Of a stretch of 22,500 nucleotides of DNA, positions 10,680-19,257 are shown one piece after another. How positions within the stretch are numbered: the first letter of the stretch is position 1; each line of letters starts with the position of its first letter. Under the pieces are notes generated by a model that was given only the letters and a program-made list of their open reading frames with translations, ran no database searches and was not told where the DNA came from. A program made the translations under genes and the position numbers. The DNA lies in assembly GCA_012295275.1 (NCBI GenBank), contig CM022668.1, positions 15,780,891-15,803,390 of the forward strand. The letters are read 5' to 3'. This DNA comes from Chrysomallon squamiferum (Eukaryota > Mollusca > Gastropoda > Neomphalida > Peltospiridae).

Positions 10680-11125
10680 ATTGTATGATTATAATTTTTT
10701 TTTTTTTTTAATGAGCCGTTCATTATTTGTAATTTTGAACATCCGCCATCTTTTCTGACTGATTCTCTCATCAAGGAAAATGAAAATGGACCTGAGATTT
10801 TGAAATTCTTTGTTTTTAAGGTTCCATTAAGGTTTCCTGTTGTTTTTAGTTATTTCCTTCTTTGCTATCTGGGCACTCACAAAAGAAATCTCCGAACATT
10901 TTCTCAGCTTTCAAGATCTTTGTGTGTGAAGAAGATTCTGTTATTATTTTTGTTGTTTTTTCGATATTTCCTTCGTAATATACCTGAGCACTCGTGAATG
11001 AAAATAAAAAAAACTGATCTTCTGAGCTTTCGAATTCTTTGTTTTTTAAAAACAAATTTCCATCGTCTTTCGTAATTTCTTACACTAGTTTTGAGCGCAC
11101 CATCAACACAGAGAGAAAATTAAAA
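10680..11125. repeat. Diverged tandem repeat, about 115-bp units, downstream of Frizzled
   Basis: Three units are visible, starting CTGAGATTTTGAAATTCTTT (10792), CTCAGCTTTCAAGATCTTTG (10903) and CTGAGCTTTCGAATTCTTTG (11022). Internal landmarks repeat in order: ATTTCCTTC near 10852 and 10965 (ATTTCTTAC near 11074), and GGGCACTCAC (10871), GAGCACTCGT (10985), GAGCGCACCA (11093). A weaker fourth unit may precede them. The block could lie in an extended Frizzled 3'UTR or just beyond it. Confidence 0.65.
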
Positions 11126-11129
11126 AAAC

Positions 11130-11296
11130 AAAAAAAACAAAAACAACATTATGGGTAAATTACCACTATGAATAAACACTTGTACGAATGTTGTTGTTGT
11201 GTTGTTTTTTTGTTGTTGTTCTTTTAATTTATTATTATTATTATTATTTTTTATTTATGAGTATTTTAAGTCTTCGAAACACACAAAAAAAACAAC
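11130..11296. other. GTT/ATT-rich DNA in the Frizzled 3' flank
   Basis: GTTGTT (11190-11220) and ATT (11228-11252) runs. Confidence 0.6.
11250..11255 (-). terminator. Candidate poly(A) signal AATAAA for Frizzled
   Basis: This is the first AATAAA on the coding strand after the stop, about 77 nt downstream. It lies in AT-rich repeat DNA where the hexamer is common by chance, and further copies follow, so the real 3' end could be farther away. Confidence 0.25.
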
Positions 11297-11297
11297 A

Positions 11298-11323
11298 CCC
11301 ACCCACCCCACCCCACCCCACCC
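11298..11323 (-). promoter_or_regulatory. G-quadruplex-type tract in the Frizzled 3'UTR
   Basis: Read on the coding strand, six G-runs (3,4,4,4,3,3) are separated by single T residues. The tract begins 8 nt after the TGA stop. G-runs of three or more with 1-nt loops are the most stable class of predicted quadruplex, and in the mRNA it would be an RNA G-quadruplex at the start of the 3'UTR. The motif is seen directly; folding and function are inferred. Confidence 0.6.
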
Positions 11324-13146
11324 GGACTGTCTCAGACGTGGCTGAGTGGTTGCGACTTCGCCACCTGGTACGACGGATTCGTGTACTTGGCCATGCGGTT
11401 CGGGTGTCTGTACGAGTGTCTGTCGCACAGCTTCCCGTTGAACAGTCTCTTCCACGAATCCACAGTCTTCCCGGTCCAAATCCAGAACCCGGACGTGATT
11501 CCCACCACAAGACACATGAAATATTTTAACATGAACACAGAGTAGTCCGGCACGGCACCCCCACCACCGCCTCCCGCCCCCGCCTCTTCCCCCCCACCAC
11601 CGAGGCACGGGCAGGTCCGAGTCCTCTCCCACCTGTGTCGCAGGTGCTGCTCGTAGAAGTAGCACGCGATGACGATGGTCGCGGGCACGGTGTAGAGGAC
11701 GGAGAAGACGCCGATGCGGATCATGAGCCGCTCCAGCTTGTCCGTCTTGCCGCGCCCTTGCTGCTTGATGACGTTGCGGATGCGGAACAGCGACACGAAG
11801 CCGGCGAGCAGGAACGACGTGCCGATGATGAGGTACACGAACAAGGGGGCGAGCACGAAGCCCCGCAGGTTCTCCAGGTTCTCGTTGCCCACGTAGCAGA
11901 TGCCGGCGATGGGGTCGCCGTCCACCGACGACATGGCCAGCACGGCGATGCTCTTGACGCTGGGGATGAGCCAGGCGGCGAGGTGGAAGTACTGCGAGTA
12001 GCTGGCGATCGCCTCCTGTCCCCACTTCAACCCCGCGGCGAGGAACCACGTGAACGACAGGATCACCCACCATATGGACGACGCCATGCCGAAGAAGTAG
12101 ATGAGCAGGAACACCACCGTGCACACTGCCGGCCCCGTCGTCTCGTAGCGGATCATGCTGCCGTCGCAGGCGACGTGTTCGTGTCCCATGATGAGGCGGA
12201 TGATGTAGCCGATGCTGACCATGAAATAGCACGCACTGAGGAAGATGATGGGCCTCTCCGGGTACTTGAACCGCTGCATGTCGATGAAGAAGGTGCTGAC
12301 CGTCATCGAGGTGGAAATGCAGCACAGAATGGACCACAGTCCGATCCAGAACGTGGCGAAAGTCCTCTCGTCCTGTCCGAAGTACGGACTGTGGCAGTTG
12401 ATGGCGCAGTTGAGAATCCCGCCCGTCGATATTCGGTTGTACTCGCCGCTCGACTCGGGTAAGATCGGCACCAGGGGGTGCAGACACCCGCACACGCAGT
12501 TCTTCACCGTCGACCTGAGAGGCCCGCCGTGTATCGGTCGAATCCCGTGACCCTCGATGGGCTTGATCCCCGGGGCGATCGGGTGTTTGATCCCGTGCCC
12601 TCTCGTCTGCGTGACCACGCCCGGCTCCCCGGGCCTCGCCGTAGAAACGCCGTACTTTCCCGAAGGCGACGGGGTCTGTCGGTCGGTCGTGTTCGCGTCC
12701 ATGCACAGAAATTCCTTGTCCCCGTACTCGGGGAGGGGCTTGCAGTCCATCCTCTCGGGCCACGCGAACCCGTACTGACGCATTAAGGGTGCGCACCCGG
12801 CCTTGGCCCGCTCGCAGACTGACCGGCAGGCGGGCAGGGGCTTCTTGTAGTTGGTGACGCAGATAGGAGCGTACATGCTGCACAGGAAGAACTTCAGATC
12901 GGGAGAGCACTGGATTTCAACGAGCGGCCAGAACTGGTGAACCTCCAAACCGGCTTCCTCCTGGGTTTCGTGGTTGAACTGGTTCGGCATGTACGTGTAG
13001 TTGTATCCGATTCCTTTGCACATGGGAATGGTGATCTCCTGGCACTTCCTCTGCTGGTCCCCGCCGAGTGCTGATCCAGCCAGCGTGGCGATCACTACGC
13101 ACAGCAGCACTCGCCTCGCTGTACACGAGTTCCGCGGCTGACTCAT
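11300..13146. other. GC- and CpG-rich island coinciding with the Frizzled CDS
   Basis: From the 3' end of the Frizzled frame to its start codon the base composition changes abruptly from AT-rich repeats to GC-rich DNA with many CpG dinucleotides and G/C-ending codons. The island ends within a few bases of the start codon, where TTTTA/TTTAG-type repeats begin. This explains the long stop-free shadow frames (one of 551 codons on the same strand, one of 275 codons opposite). I infer an intragenic CpG island; methylation state is unknown. Confidence 0.8.
11332..13146 (-). CDS. fz5/8: Frizzled-class Wnt receptor, Fz5/8 subfamily, intronless CDS
   Basis: Complete 604-residue seven-pass Wnt receptor of the plasma membrane that signals through Dishevelled. 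Residues 1-28 form a signal peptide. The cysteine-rich Wnt-binding domain (about 35-148) has all ten cysteines (35, 43, 80, 89, 96, 107, 111, 118, 135, 148) and an N-glycosylation sequon at Asn49. A linker carries CxCxC (217-221) and Cys247/251. Seven membrane segments lie near 262-284, 298-319, 340-366, 385-406, 427-452, 473-497 and 536-557. The Dishevelled-binding KTxxxW motif is KTVDSW (560-565). The tail is short and ends LSHV, a class I PDZ ligand as in vertebrate FZD5. CRD wording (QEITIPMCKGIGYNYTYMPN) and this tail place it in Fz5/8. The start is fixed by an in-frame TAA 21 bp upstream (13168-13170); the context GGAAACATGA has A at -3. One uninterrupted exon matches the intronless coding regions of vertebrate FZD5/FZD8. 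Oddities: a Gly-rich insert at 515-530 in extracellular loop 3 and an HGI-type linker repeat (183-208). The family is near certain; the 5/8 subfamily is very likely. Confidence 0.97.
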   Translation of the reverse strand: MSQPRNSCTARRVLLCVVIATLAGSALGGDQQRKCQEITIPMCKGIGYNYTYMPNQFNHETQEEAGLEVHQFWPLVEIQCSPDLKFFLCSMYAPICVTNYKKPLPACRSVCERAKAGCAPLMRQYGFAWPERMDCKPLPEYGDKEFLCMDANTTDRQTPSPSGKYGVSTARPGEPGVVTQTRGHGIKHPIAPGIKPIEGHGIRPIHGGPLRSTVKNCVCGCLHPLVPILPESSGEYNRISTGGILNCAINCHSPYFGQDERTFATFWIGLWSILCCISTSMTVSTFFIDMQRFKYPERPIIFLSACYFMVSIGYIIRLIMGHEHVACDGSMIRYETTGPAVCTVVFLLIYFFGMASSIWWVILSFTWFLAAGLKWGQEAIASYSQYFHLAAWLIPSVKSIAVLAMSSVDGDPIAGICYVGNENLENLRGFVLAPLFVYLIIGTSFLLAGFVSLFRIRNVIKQQGRGKTDKLERLMIRIGVFSVLYTVPATIVIACYFYEQHLRHRWERTRTCPCLGGGGEEAGAGGGGGGAVPDYSVFMLKYFMCLVVGITSGFWIWTGKTVDSWKRLFNGKLCDRHSYRHPNRMAKYTNPSYQVAKSQPLSHV

Positions 13147-13740
13147 GTTTCCAGTGTTTTGTTTATTTTATTTTATTTTAGTTTAGTTTAGTTGTTTTGT
13201 TTTATTATTATTATTATTATTATTATAAAACGTCTGTGAAGTAATTAAATGTCTTTTATTAAAAAATCCTCATCTAGGGAAAACACACTTCCCTTTTTGT
13301 AGTCTGAATCCATTGTCGATCATTGTCGTTGTTACAGTCGGTGACGTCGTCCCCACAACGAAGAAACGGGTTTTTCATTCATGTTCATCATCATCACCAC
13401 TGTTTAAAAAAACCACAACACACACAAACACACAGAACGTTGTCGTGTTCCAACGAAAGAATTCAAAAAATAAAAATCCTCCGAACTGGTGGGAGCTTCG
13501 CGATCTATGGAGGAATCAAAAAAATAAAGAACCACAGTAATGGTATCCTGTACAGATCGACAGTAGTAGCCGATGGTCACATAACTTTCAAGTTAACACG
13601 TAAGTACCAGCTCCGTTCACAAAGACTTCACTCTCTCTCTTTCTCTCTCTCTCTGAAAGCAGCGATGGTAATTTTGCTTCCTTCCCCGATACATTTATCT
13701 ATTTCTCACATTTCCCCGAGTCTCACATGAGTTGGCAGAC
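13147..13740. other. Frizzled 5'UTR / upstream region, no gene
   Basis: A-rich leader with TTTTA/TTTAG pentamer runs, a short ATT array (13204-13226), then unique sequence and a short CT tract (13629-13655). The small open frames here have no recognisable domain. Confidence 0.5.
13168..13170 (-). other. In-frame upstream stop that fixes the Frizzled start
   Basis: TAA lies seven codons before the ATG in the same frame, with no ATG between them. The leader here is A-rich and shows no convincing polypyrimidine-AG acceptor beside the ATG, so the 5'UTR is probably contiguous with the CDS at this point. Confidence 0.85.
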
Positions 13741-13900
13741 AGATTACGGGCAATCTGGGTGATGTCTAACGTCAGTAGTGGAAGACGCGGCAGCCAATGA
13801 AATCGCCGACACGACTAATTACATGACATGGGCGGAGCTTTCGGAGGTCTTCCTTCTTTCCGTCTTTCTACTTGGCACGGCTTAGCGCTGAGCGACCGGC
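13740..13900 (-). promoter_or_regulatory. Candidate TATA-less proximal promoter of Frizzled
   Basis: About 600-750 bp upstream of the start codon lies unique, GC-richer DNA with a CCAAT box (13794-13798), a GGGCGG GC-box (13830-13835), a TAATTA-like homeodomain core (13815-13820) and several CpGs. No TATA box is obvious on the minus strand. Placement rests only on motif content and position, so the transcription start is not defined. Confidence 0.3.
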
Positions 13901-14978
13901 GGTAATCTGAAAATAAAGACATAGAAGAAAATATATTTCATCCCTGGATGTTGTTGTCAAGACGTGTTTGTTTGTCTAACAAGCAAGTAAGTAGGAGGGC
14001 GTCTCTCTTCGCGAAAGTAACTACAGGCGGCAGGGCTCGGCTGAAAAGACGTTGGGGGTTCATTAAAATACGTTTCTCTTGTCTTGTTCAAATACTGGAA
14101 CAGACCCGTGAAAAAGAAAAAAAGAAAAAGCTCTGAATGTCCCAGCGTGAAACCGGGGTCTGGTTATCAAAAAAAAAATGTTCTATTTACTGTACTAAAG
14201 ATTTCTTTTGTTTGTCAGGTTTCTGCCCCCTCCTCCTCCCCCCCCACGTTTATAAGAACCTTTCATTCATTTGCCGGGCGGTTTGCGAGCGTGGAGGAAC
14301 AAGGGGGGGTGGGGGTGGGGGTGTTGTAGTTAGTTGGGAAGGTTATAATCGCTTCTTTTTAACCAACGACTCTGAATTGAACACGACAACGCGGCGGTTG
14401 GGAACCCGAGCTAAGGAAAAACGGTGACAAAGTCATCAAACTGTTTGCCGAAAAAAAAAAAAAAAAAAAAAAAAAACGATGAAAAGAATTACAAGTTGTA
14501 GAAAAATGGAAAACATAATACTGTGTACATATATACCTGTACCAAAAGAAAAAGAAAAAAGAAAAAAAAAAAAACGCTACCTCGGGCTAAACTAAAGAGA
14601 GAAATCACGAAATGTGAGGGTTAAAAAAGGGGAAGAACCTGTCACCGAGGGGTATAGCGTTTGTTGTTGTCGTTAGTCACGTGGTCATGTTCTCTGTGTG
14701 TGTGTGTGTGTGTGTGTGGGACGAAGAACGGGTCACGGCACCGGCTCATTAAGTCATGTTCAATATTTACACGTGCGACAGAAGAAAAAGACTACATACA
14801 CTTTTAACACGTCTTAAGAAAAGAAAAAAAAAAAAAGAAACACGCCGAAATTTGCTATTTGCGGCGGGAATAATCTTCAACTGTTAAGTTAATTTTATAT
14901 TGTAATGTATATTATTTTGTATGTGCGTGTGTGTCTGTATAGTGTTTTGGAATGCATGCGAACGAGTAAGAATAGCTG

Positions 14979-14980
<2 letters not shown>
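13900..14980. other. Upstream non-coding region with homopolymers and a GT repeat
   Basis: No gene seen. Contents: C-rich and G-rich tracts facing each other (14224-14247, 14303-14323), a poly-A run of about 27 (14450-14476), a GT repeat (14695-14718), CACGTG E-boxes near 14678 and 14771, and an E2F-like GGCGGGAA (14863-14870). Confidence 0.5.
14303..14323 (+). promoter_or_regulatory. G-run cluster, possible G-quadruplex upstream of Frizzled
   Basis: G-runs of 7, 5 and 5 are separated by single T residues. The first run is long enough to supply two tetrad strands. A C-rich tract 55 bp earlier could instead pair with it as an imperfect hairpin. Confidence 0.4.
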
Positions 14981-15033
<53 letters not shown>

Positions 15034-15270
15034 AATAATAAGAATAACAGTAACAATAAAATAATATCAGTAATAATAACAGTAATAATAATAATAACCA
15101 ATAATAATAATAATAATAACAATAAAATAATAATAGTAATAATAATAATAAAATAATAACAGTAATATTAATAATAATAACAGTAATAATAATAATAACA
15201 ATAACCTTAATAATAATAATAATGTAATAATAATAATAATAATAACAACAGTAATAAAAATGATAATAAT
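14980..15270. repeat. Interrupted TAA array with CAGTAATAA variants
   Basis: About 290 bp of TAA/ATA units. The clean part is 14981-15030; the rest carries recurring AACAGTAATAAT interruptions. Confidence 0.9.
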
Positions 15271-15274
15271 CAGA

Positions 15275-15640
15275 TCAGTACAAAATATAGGAATAACAAT
15301 ATCTATATTTTCAAAGTTAAAATAATTCTTTTATGAAAACATAATTCTGATAATAAAAACAAGACACAAGCACTTTAAATGTACACATTTGTAACTAAAT
15401 ATACAAATAAAAAAACCCACTGAAAACCAGATTCATTCTGTAACAGACGAAATTATAATGAAGCTAATAAAATATTTACATAACCTTACATACTCATATT
15501 TGTCTTTTTGAATTCCTACGATGCAGAATAAAAAAAATAAAAATAAAAAATAAAAAAATAAAAAATATATATTTCCCATATATTTTATTTTGGAATTAAA
15601 AACAAATAAAAAAAGAAAGAAATATTTATGTTTTTTTTTT
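15275..15640. other. AT-rich DNA, no gene seen
   Basis: AAAAT-type runs near 15530-15565, otherwise unremarkable. Confidence 0.5.
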
Positions 15641-15659
15641 TTTTCCCTCCTTTTTTATT

Positions 15660-15663
15660 CCAT

Positions 15664-15718
<55 letters not shown>

Positions 15719-15850
15719 TTTGTTATTTTTTTCTTGTTTGTTTTTTTGTTCTCTAACATATTTGAAATGACCAAATTTTAATTATTTTTCCAGTTTCCCT
15801 TATTTATTTATTTATTTATTTATTTATTTGTTTATTTATTTATCTATTTG
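15660..15850. repeat. Two TTTA arrays
   Basis: About 15 units at 15662-15722 and about 9 at 15800-15846, with some TTTG/TCTA variants. Confidence 0.9.
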
Positions 15851-16025
15851 TTGCTCTTTTTTCTTTCTTTCTTTCTCTTTTTTAAAATTCATTTTTTTTT
15901 CTTTATGAATATTATTTGCATTATTCTTTCCTTCATGTTTTGCACTGTTTGTCAGATTATATCTTATAATGAAATTCAGATTTAAATAGTTTATTTTAAC
16001 ATTAAATAGATAAATGATTATTTAA
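15850..16025. other. T-rich DNA, no gene seen
   Basis: TTTC runs only. Confidence 0.5.
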
Positions 16026-16039
16026 AGCATACTATAATT

Positions 16040-16124
16040 ATTACCATCAACATCATCATCATTTTCATTATTATTTCTATAATGTTTAGTATCATCATCC
16101 ACATTACTTTTATTATTATTATTC

Positions 16125-16180
<56 letters not shown>

Positions 16181-16275
16181 TTTTTTATCATCATCATCAA
16201 CATAATTATACTCATTATTGTATTATTCTATGTATTATTATTACCACCATCATCGTCATCATCATTATCACCATC
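16040..16275. repeat. ATC/ATT compound trinucleotide array
   Basis: ATC/ATT mixtures flank a clean ATT core (16110-16180). It is followed by a GT repeat (16297-16320). Confidence 0.9.
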
Positions 16276-16324
16276 GTTATGATTATATCATATACTGTGC
16301 GTGTGTGTGTGTGTGTGTGTTGTT

Positions 16325-16738
16325 TATTTATATACATTGGGTCTTTTTACATATAATAAATTCTTAAAACTCATCTTCAAGATAATACTATCAAAGACAT
16401 TTCTAAAAGTAATAAAAAAATTATGTATCTGTTGTTAATAAATTTTCTCAAAAAAAAAAAAAGACAGACAAATTTAATTTGAAAATCCATTTAACACCAA
16501 GATTAATGATAAACTTGAAAAATGATTTTGTAATTTATATCAATTTCACCAAGAGTAATATATGTGAAAGATTCGCATTAGTTCACAATTTAATTTAAAT
16601 AAAAAATTTAAATGTTATTTGTTATCTTCACTGATAATATTTTTTATCGTTATTTTTAATTTAAAGCCAAAAATATTCAGCCAACCCACCCTCACCGATG
16701 ATAAAGTATTATCCCAATCTTAATTTGGTTTTCATTTA
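16325..16738. other. AT-rich DNA, no gene seen
   Basis: No motif or coding frame stands out. Confidence 0.5.
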
Positions 16739-16778
16739 TTAACTAACTAACTAACTAAATAAATAAATAAATAAATAA

Positions 16779-16841
<63 letters not shown>

Positions 16842-16842
16842 A
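16739..16842. repeat. CTAA/AAAT tetranucleotide array
   Basis: CTAA units (16741-16757) passing into about 21 AAAT units. Confidence 0.92.
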
Positions 16843-16844
16843 AC

Positions 16845-17030
16845 TAAAGATGTTTGTGTTTCAAATATAATTAATACGTTGTGCGTTTTCAAAGTTCTTT
16901 GAAATAAGGTGCTATAAAGAAAATAAAATAAAATTTCAAACTGGCTTTCGAAAACAAAAACTGCACGAGAATCTAGTATTTCATTTACAATGGCCTTAAG
17001 GACAACACTATAATGCAGAGGAAAATGAAG
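16845..17030. other. Unique non-coding DNA
   Basis: No coding or structural signal. The minus-strand frame spanning it is sustained by the flanking repeats. Confidence 0.45.
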
Positions 17031-17220
17031 AAAGAAAAAGTATTTAAAATATTTTACAAAGAAAAAAAACAAGAATATGGCATTAAGAGAAAAAAAAAAA
17101 AAGAAAAAGAAGAAGAAAAAAATTAAAGAATAAAAAAAAGAAAAAAAAAAGGAAGGAAAGAAAAAATTAAAGAAGAAAAAAAAAAAAAAGGAAAGAAAGA
17201 AAGAAAAAAACACTAATGAA
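17030..17220. repeat. Polypurine A/G tract
   Basis: AAAAG, GAAG and GGAA units almost without pyrimidines from 17085 to 17210. The Phe-rich minus frame is compositional. Confidence 0.8.
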
Positions 17221-17425
17221 GATATAAAAAAAGTTTATAATCTCTTGAGTTTAATTTACAACGACATAAAATCGGGAAAAAAATAAAAAAATAAATAAAA
17301 AATTAAATATTTTATTTAGTAAACTAAAATTGCAGATTCTTACCCGCCTCCACTAAACGAATTAAAAAAAAATAAAATAAATAAAAATAAAAATAAAAAT
17401 AAAATAAAAATGTCTGAAGATGCGG
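17220..17425. other. AT-rich DNA with AAAAT units
   Basis: No gene seen. Confidence 0.5.
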
Positions 17426-17439
17426 CAGTGTTTCTAACG

Positions 17440-17785
17440 GACGTTGTCACGTGTTAATTTTACCTAACGCTTTCACGTCAACACTCCCACAAGTTCCGCT
17501 CTCCAGCAGTTTGTCTTCGAACTCGAGACTAAACGTAGCTTCCCAGCTATCAGTTATCGACACCCCCCTCTCCTCCTCCCCCTCCACCCCCACCCCCCGC
17601 CCGCGGATTGCGTCTTTCGTTCTCTCGCGCTGCTTCGCGCTTTCCGAGGGAGCAGTCATTGTTACCTGTGCGCCAATTACCAGTCGCTACTCTTCACCCT
17701 CTCTATTGAAAACCGTCGGCAGATCATTTCCCGGATTACTCTGTTCAGAGGGAGTCTTGACGCCTCTTTCGTTTCGGTAAATATT
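17440..17785. promoter_or_regulatory. CpG-rich island with C-rich tract
   Basis: Abruptly GC-richer unique DNA with many CpGs, CACGTG (17448-17453), a C-run tract (17562-17602; G-quadruplex-type on the minus strand), and a donor-like CG/GTAAAT at 17775-17782. A Ser/Pro-rich plus-strand frame (17451-17780) has no recognised domain. It could be the promoter or first exon of a neighbouring gene. Confidence 0.25.
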
Positions 17786-17834
17786 TCGTGAAAATTTTGC
17801 TAATAACCCAGAGGGCGGTCGCAGTCGGGTGTCT

Positions 17835-18765
17835 CCGGTATACTGAGCGAAAAAAAATGTTTAGTCATTGTATAGATTATATATATACAGCTAAACACCG
17901 TCGGATTAAAGCACAAATGTCGTGCGTGGTCTTTTTTTTTGCAGTTGTTATTATAAACTCAGGCATAAAATGTGATGTTCGTGTCGTGCGCAATGTTAAG
18001 CATACTGATCGAAAAAAATTACGGCTTGTTCCTGTTTATACAGAAAAATAATGCTTATAGCAATGAGATTCTTGTTCGGTCTTTTAAACTAAACTTAGAC
18101 AAGTTACACATGGTTCGCTTTTGTTTGTCTTCGTATACTGAAGTAAAATAATGTACAAAAATTTTGTATCGATAAAGACTGGATTGCGACATAAAAATGT
18201 ACGATACATATTTTTCAGTTCTTGCTGAAGTTAGGCATAAAAAGGGGCGAGTTTTGTCTTAGGCTTGTTTTCTGAATACTGAACGAAAATGAGTAGGCGA
18301 TGTATTCTAGAGATAAACACCGTGTTATAACAGAGAGTTTCTGCTTAGAATTTTGTTTTAATGTTAAACTTAGACTGAAAGACACACGCTTTCCTGCTGT
18401 CGTCATATATATATATATATATATGTGTATTCTGTGTTTCTATATATTAACATTACAGTATAAAATTAATGAACTGGTTTTTGTTGTTGTTTTTTTTATT
18501 TTATTCTTTTTTTTTTTTTTTTTTTATTTTTTTTTTTTTTTTTGCTATTCGTGCTAAACATTAAAAGAAAATTTTTGGGGGCTCATTTTACATCTGTCAT
18601 TTTTTTTTTTGGATAAAACTTTCGGTATACTGAGCCAAATAAAATATCTGCTTTCTGTGCAGTAAAACAGGTTAATAAAACTATTTTCATGTTTAACCTG
18701 GATGCGGTCCTTGTTACACCTAATTTGAAGGAATGCGGTTCTCCTAATGACAGCGACATTTTTCT
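17835..18765. repeat. Diverged tandem units sharing a TATACTGA core
   Basis: Cores TATACTGAGCGA (17839), CATACTGATCGA (18001), TATACTGAAGTA (18134), AATACTGAACGA (18275) and TATACTGAGCCA (18626) are spaced about 162, 133, 141 and 351 bp. The last gap contains an AT repeat and poly-T (18404-18543). Other shared pieces are GATAAACACCGT versus GCTAAACACCGT, AAACTTAGAC, and AGGCATAAAA. Confidence 0.55.
18404..18545. repeat. AT dinucleotide repeat and poly-T tract
   Basis: AT repeat (18404-18424) and long T-runs (18507-18543), apparently inserted into the diverged tandem array. Confidence 0.85.
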
Positions 18766-18789
18766 CATTTTTTGTTCGCAATGTTCTAA

Positions 18790-19150
18790 GCCCGGATAAC
18801 AAGAAGTTTGTTGTTAAGTTGTTAATCCTCTTTACCGACGGTCAAAGTTTACGGTTTAAAATTGTTAGTACTAAGTCATAAAGGTACATGTTCAAGTGAC
18901 TCTATCAGCTCAGTTTTGTAAGCAAACCAAATTAAGCCTTCTCCCTCTAACAAACTAAAATTAAGCTAGGTACTACACCTTTCCAGTTGGCAGATTATTT
19001 TTTCGTTGTGTAAGATTCTGTTAAGGATGTTTTAAATTTCTATCTACGAAATGACGTCACAAAAAAAAGAGAAACGGAAGCTTCCAGGCACCGCGAAAAA
19101 CTTTTATGCTGTCATATTTTATTATTACTTAAATTAGTTTACAAATACAC
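18790..19150. other. Unique DNA, no gene seen
   Basis: No repeat, coding frame or RNA gene recognised. Confidence 0.5.
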
Positions 19151-19177
19151 CACTACTACTACAAACCACTCTGATAA

Positions 19178-19223
19178 CGATGATGATGATGGCGACGATA
19201 TGATGTTGATCATGATCATAGTG

Positions 19224-19257
<34 letters not shown>

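Noticed and set aside
11338-11408. tRNA-like GTGGCTGAGTGGTTGCGACTT and a GGTTCG nearby
   Set aside because: Lies inside the Frizzled C-terminal codons; no acceptor stem or cloverleaf closes.
11635-12462. 275-codon open frame antisense to Frizzled
   Set aside because: Asp/Glu/Arg/His-rich antisense shadow of a GC-rich gene; no recognisable domain.
12536-12546. B-box-like GGTCGAATCC
   Set aside because: Coding sequence of the Frizzled linker, lacks one B-box base and has no matching A-box.
11255-12910. 551-codon open frame on the same strand as Frizzled, offset frame
   Set aside because: It overlaps a clearly conserved receptor in another frame, is Arg/His/Pro-rich with no domain, and follows from GC-rich codons lacking stops.
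16755-17213. 152-codon Phe-rich minus-strand frame
   Set aside because: Composed of polypurine and AAAT repeat DNA with only a short unique part, no domain.
17451-17780. 109-codon Ser/Pro-rich plus-strand frame in the CpG island
   Set aside because: No homologous domain recognised; composition reflects C-rich DNA. Kept only as a possible promoter or exon region.
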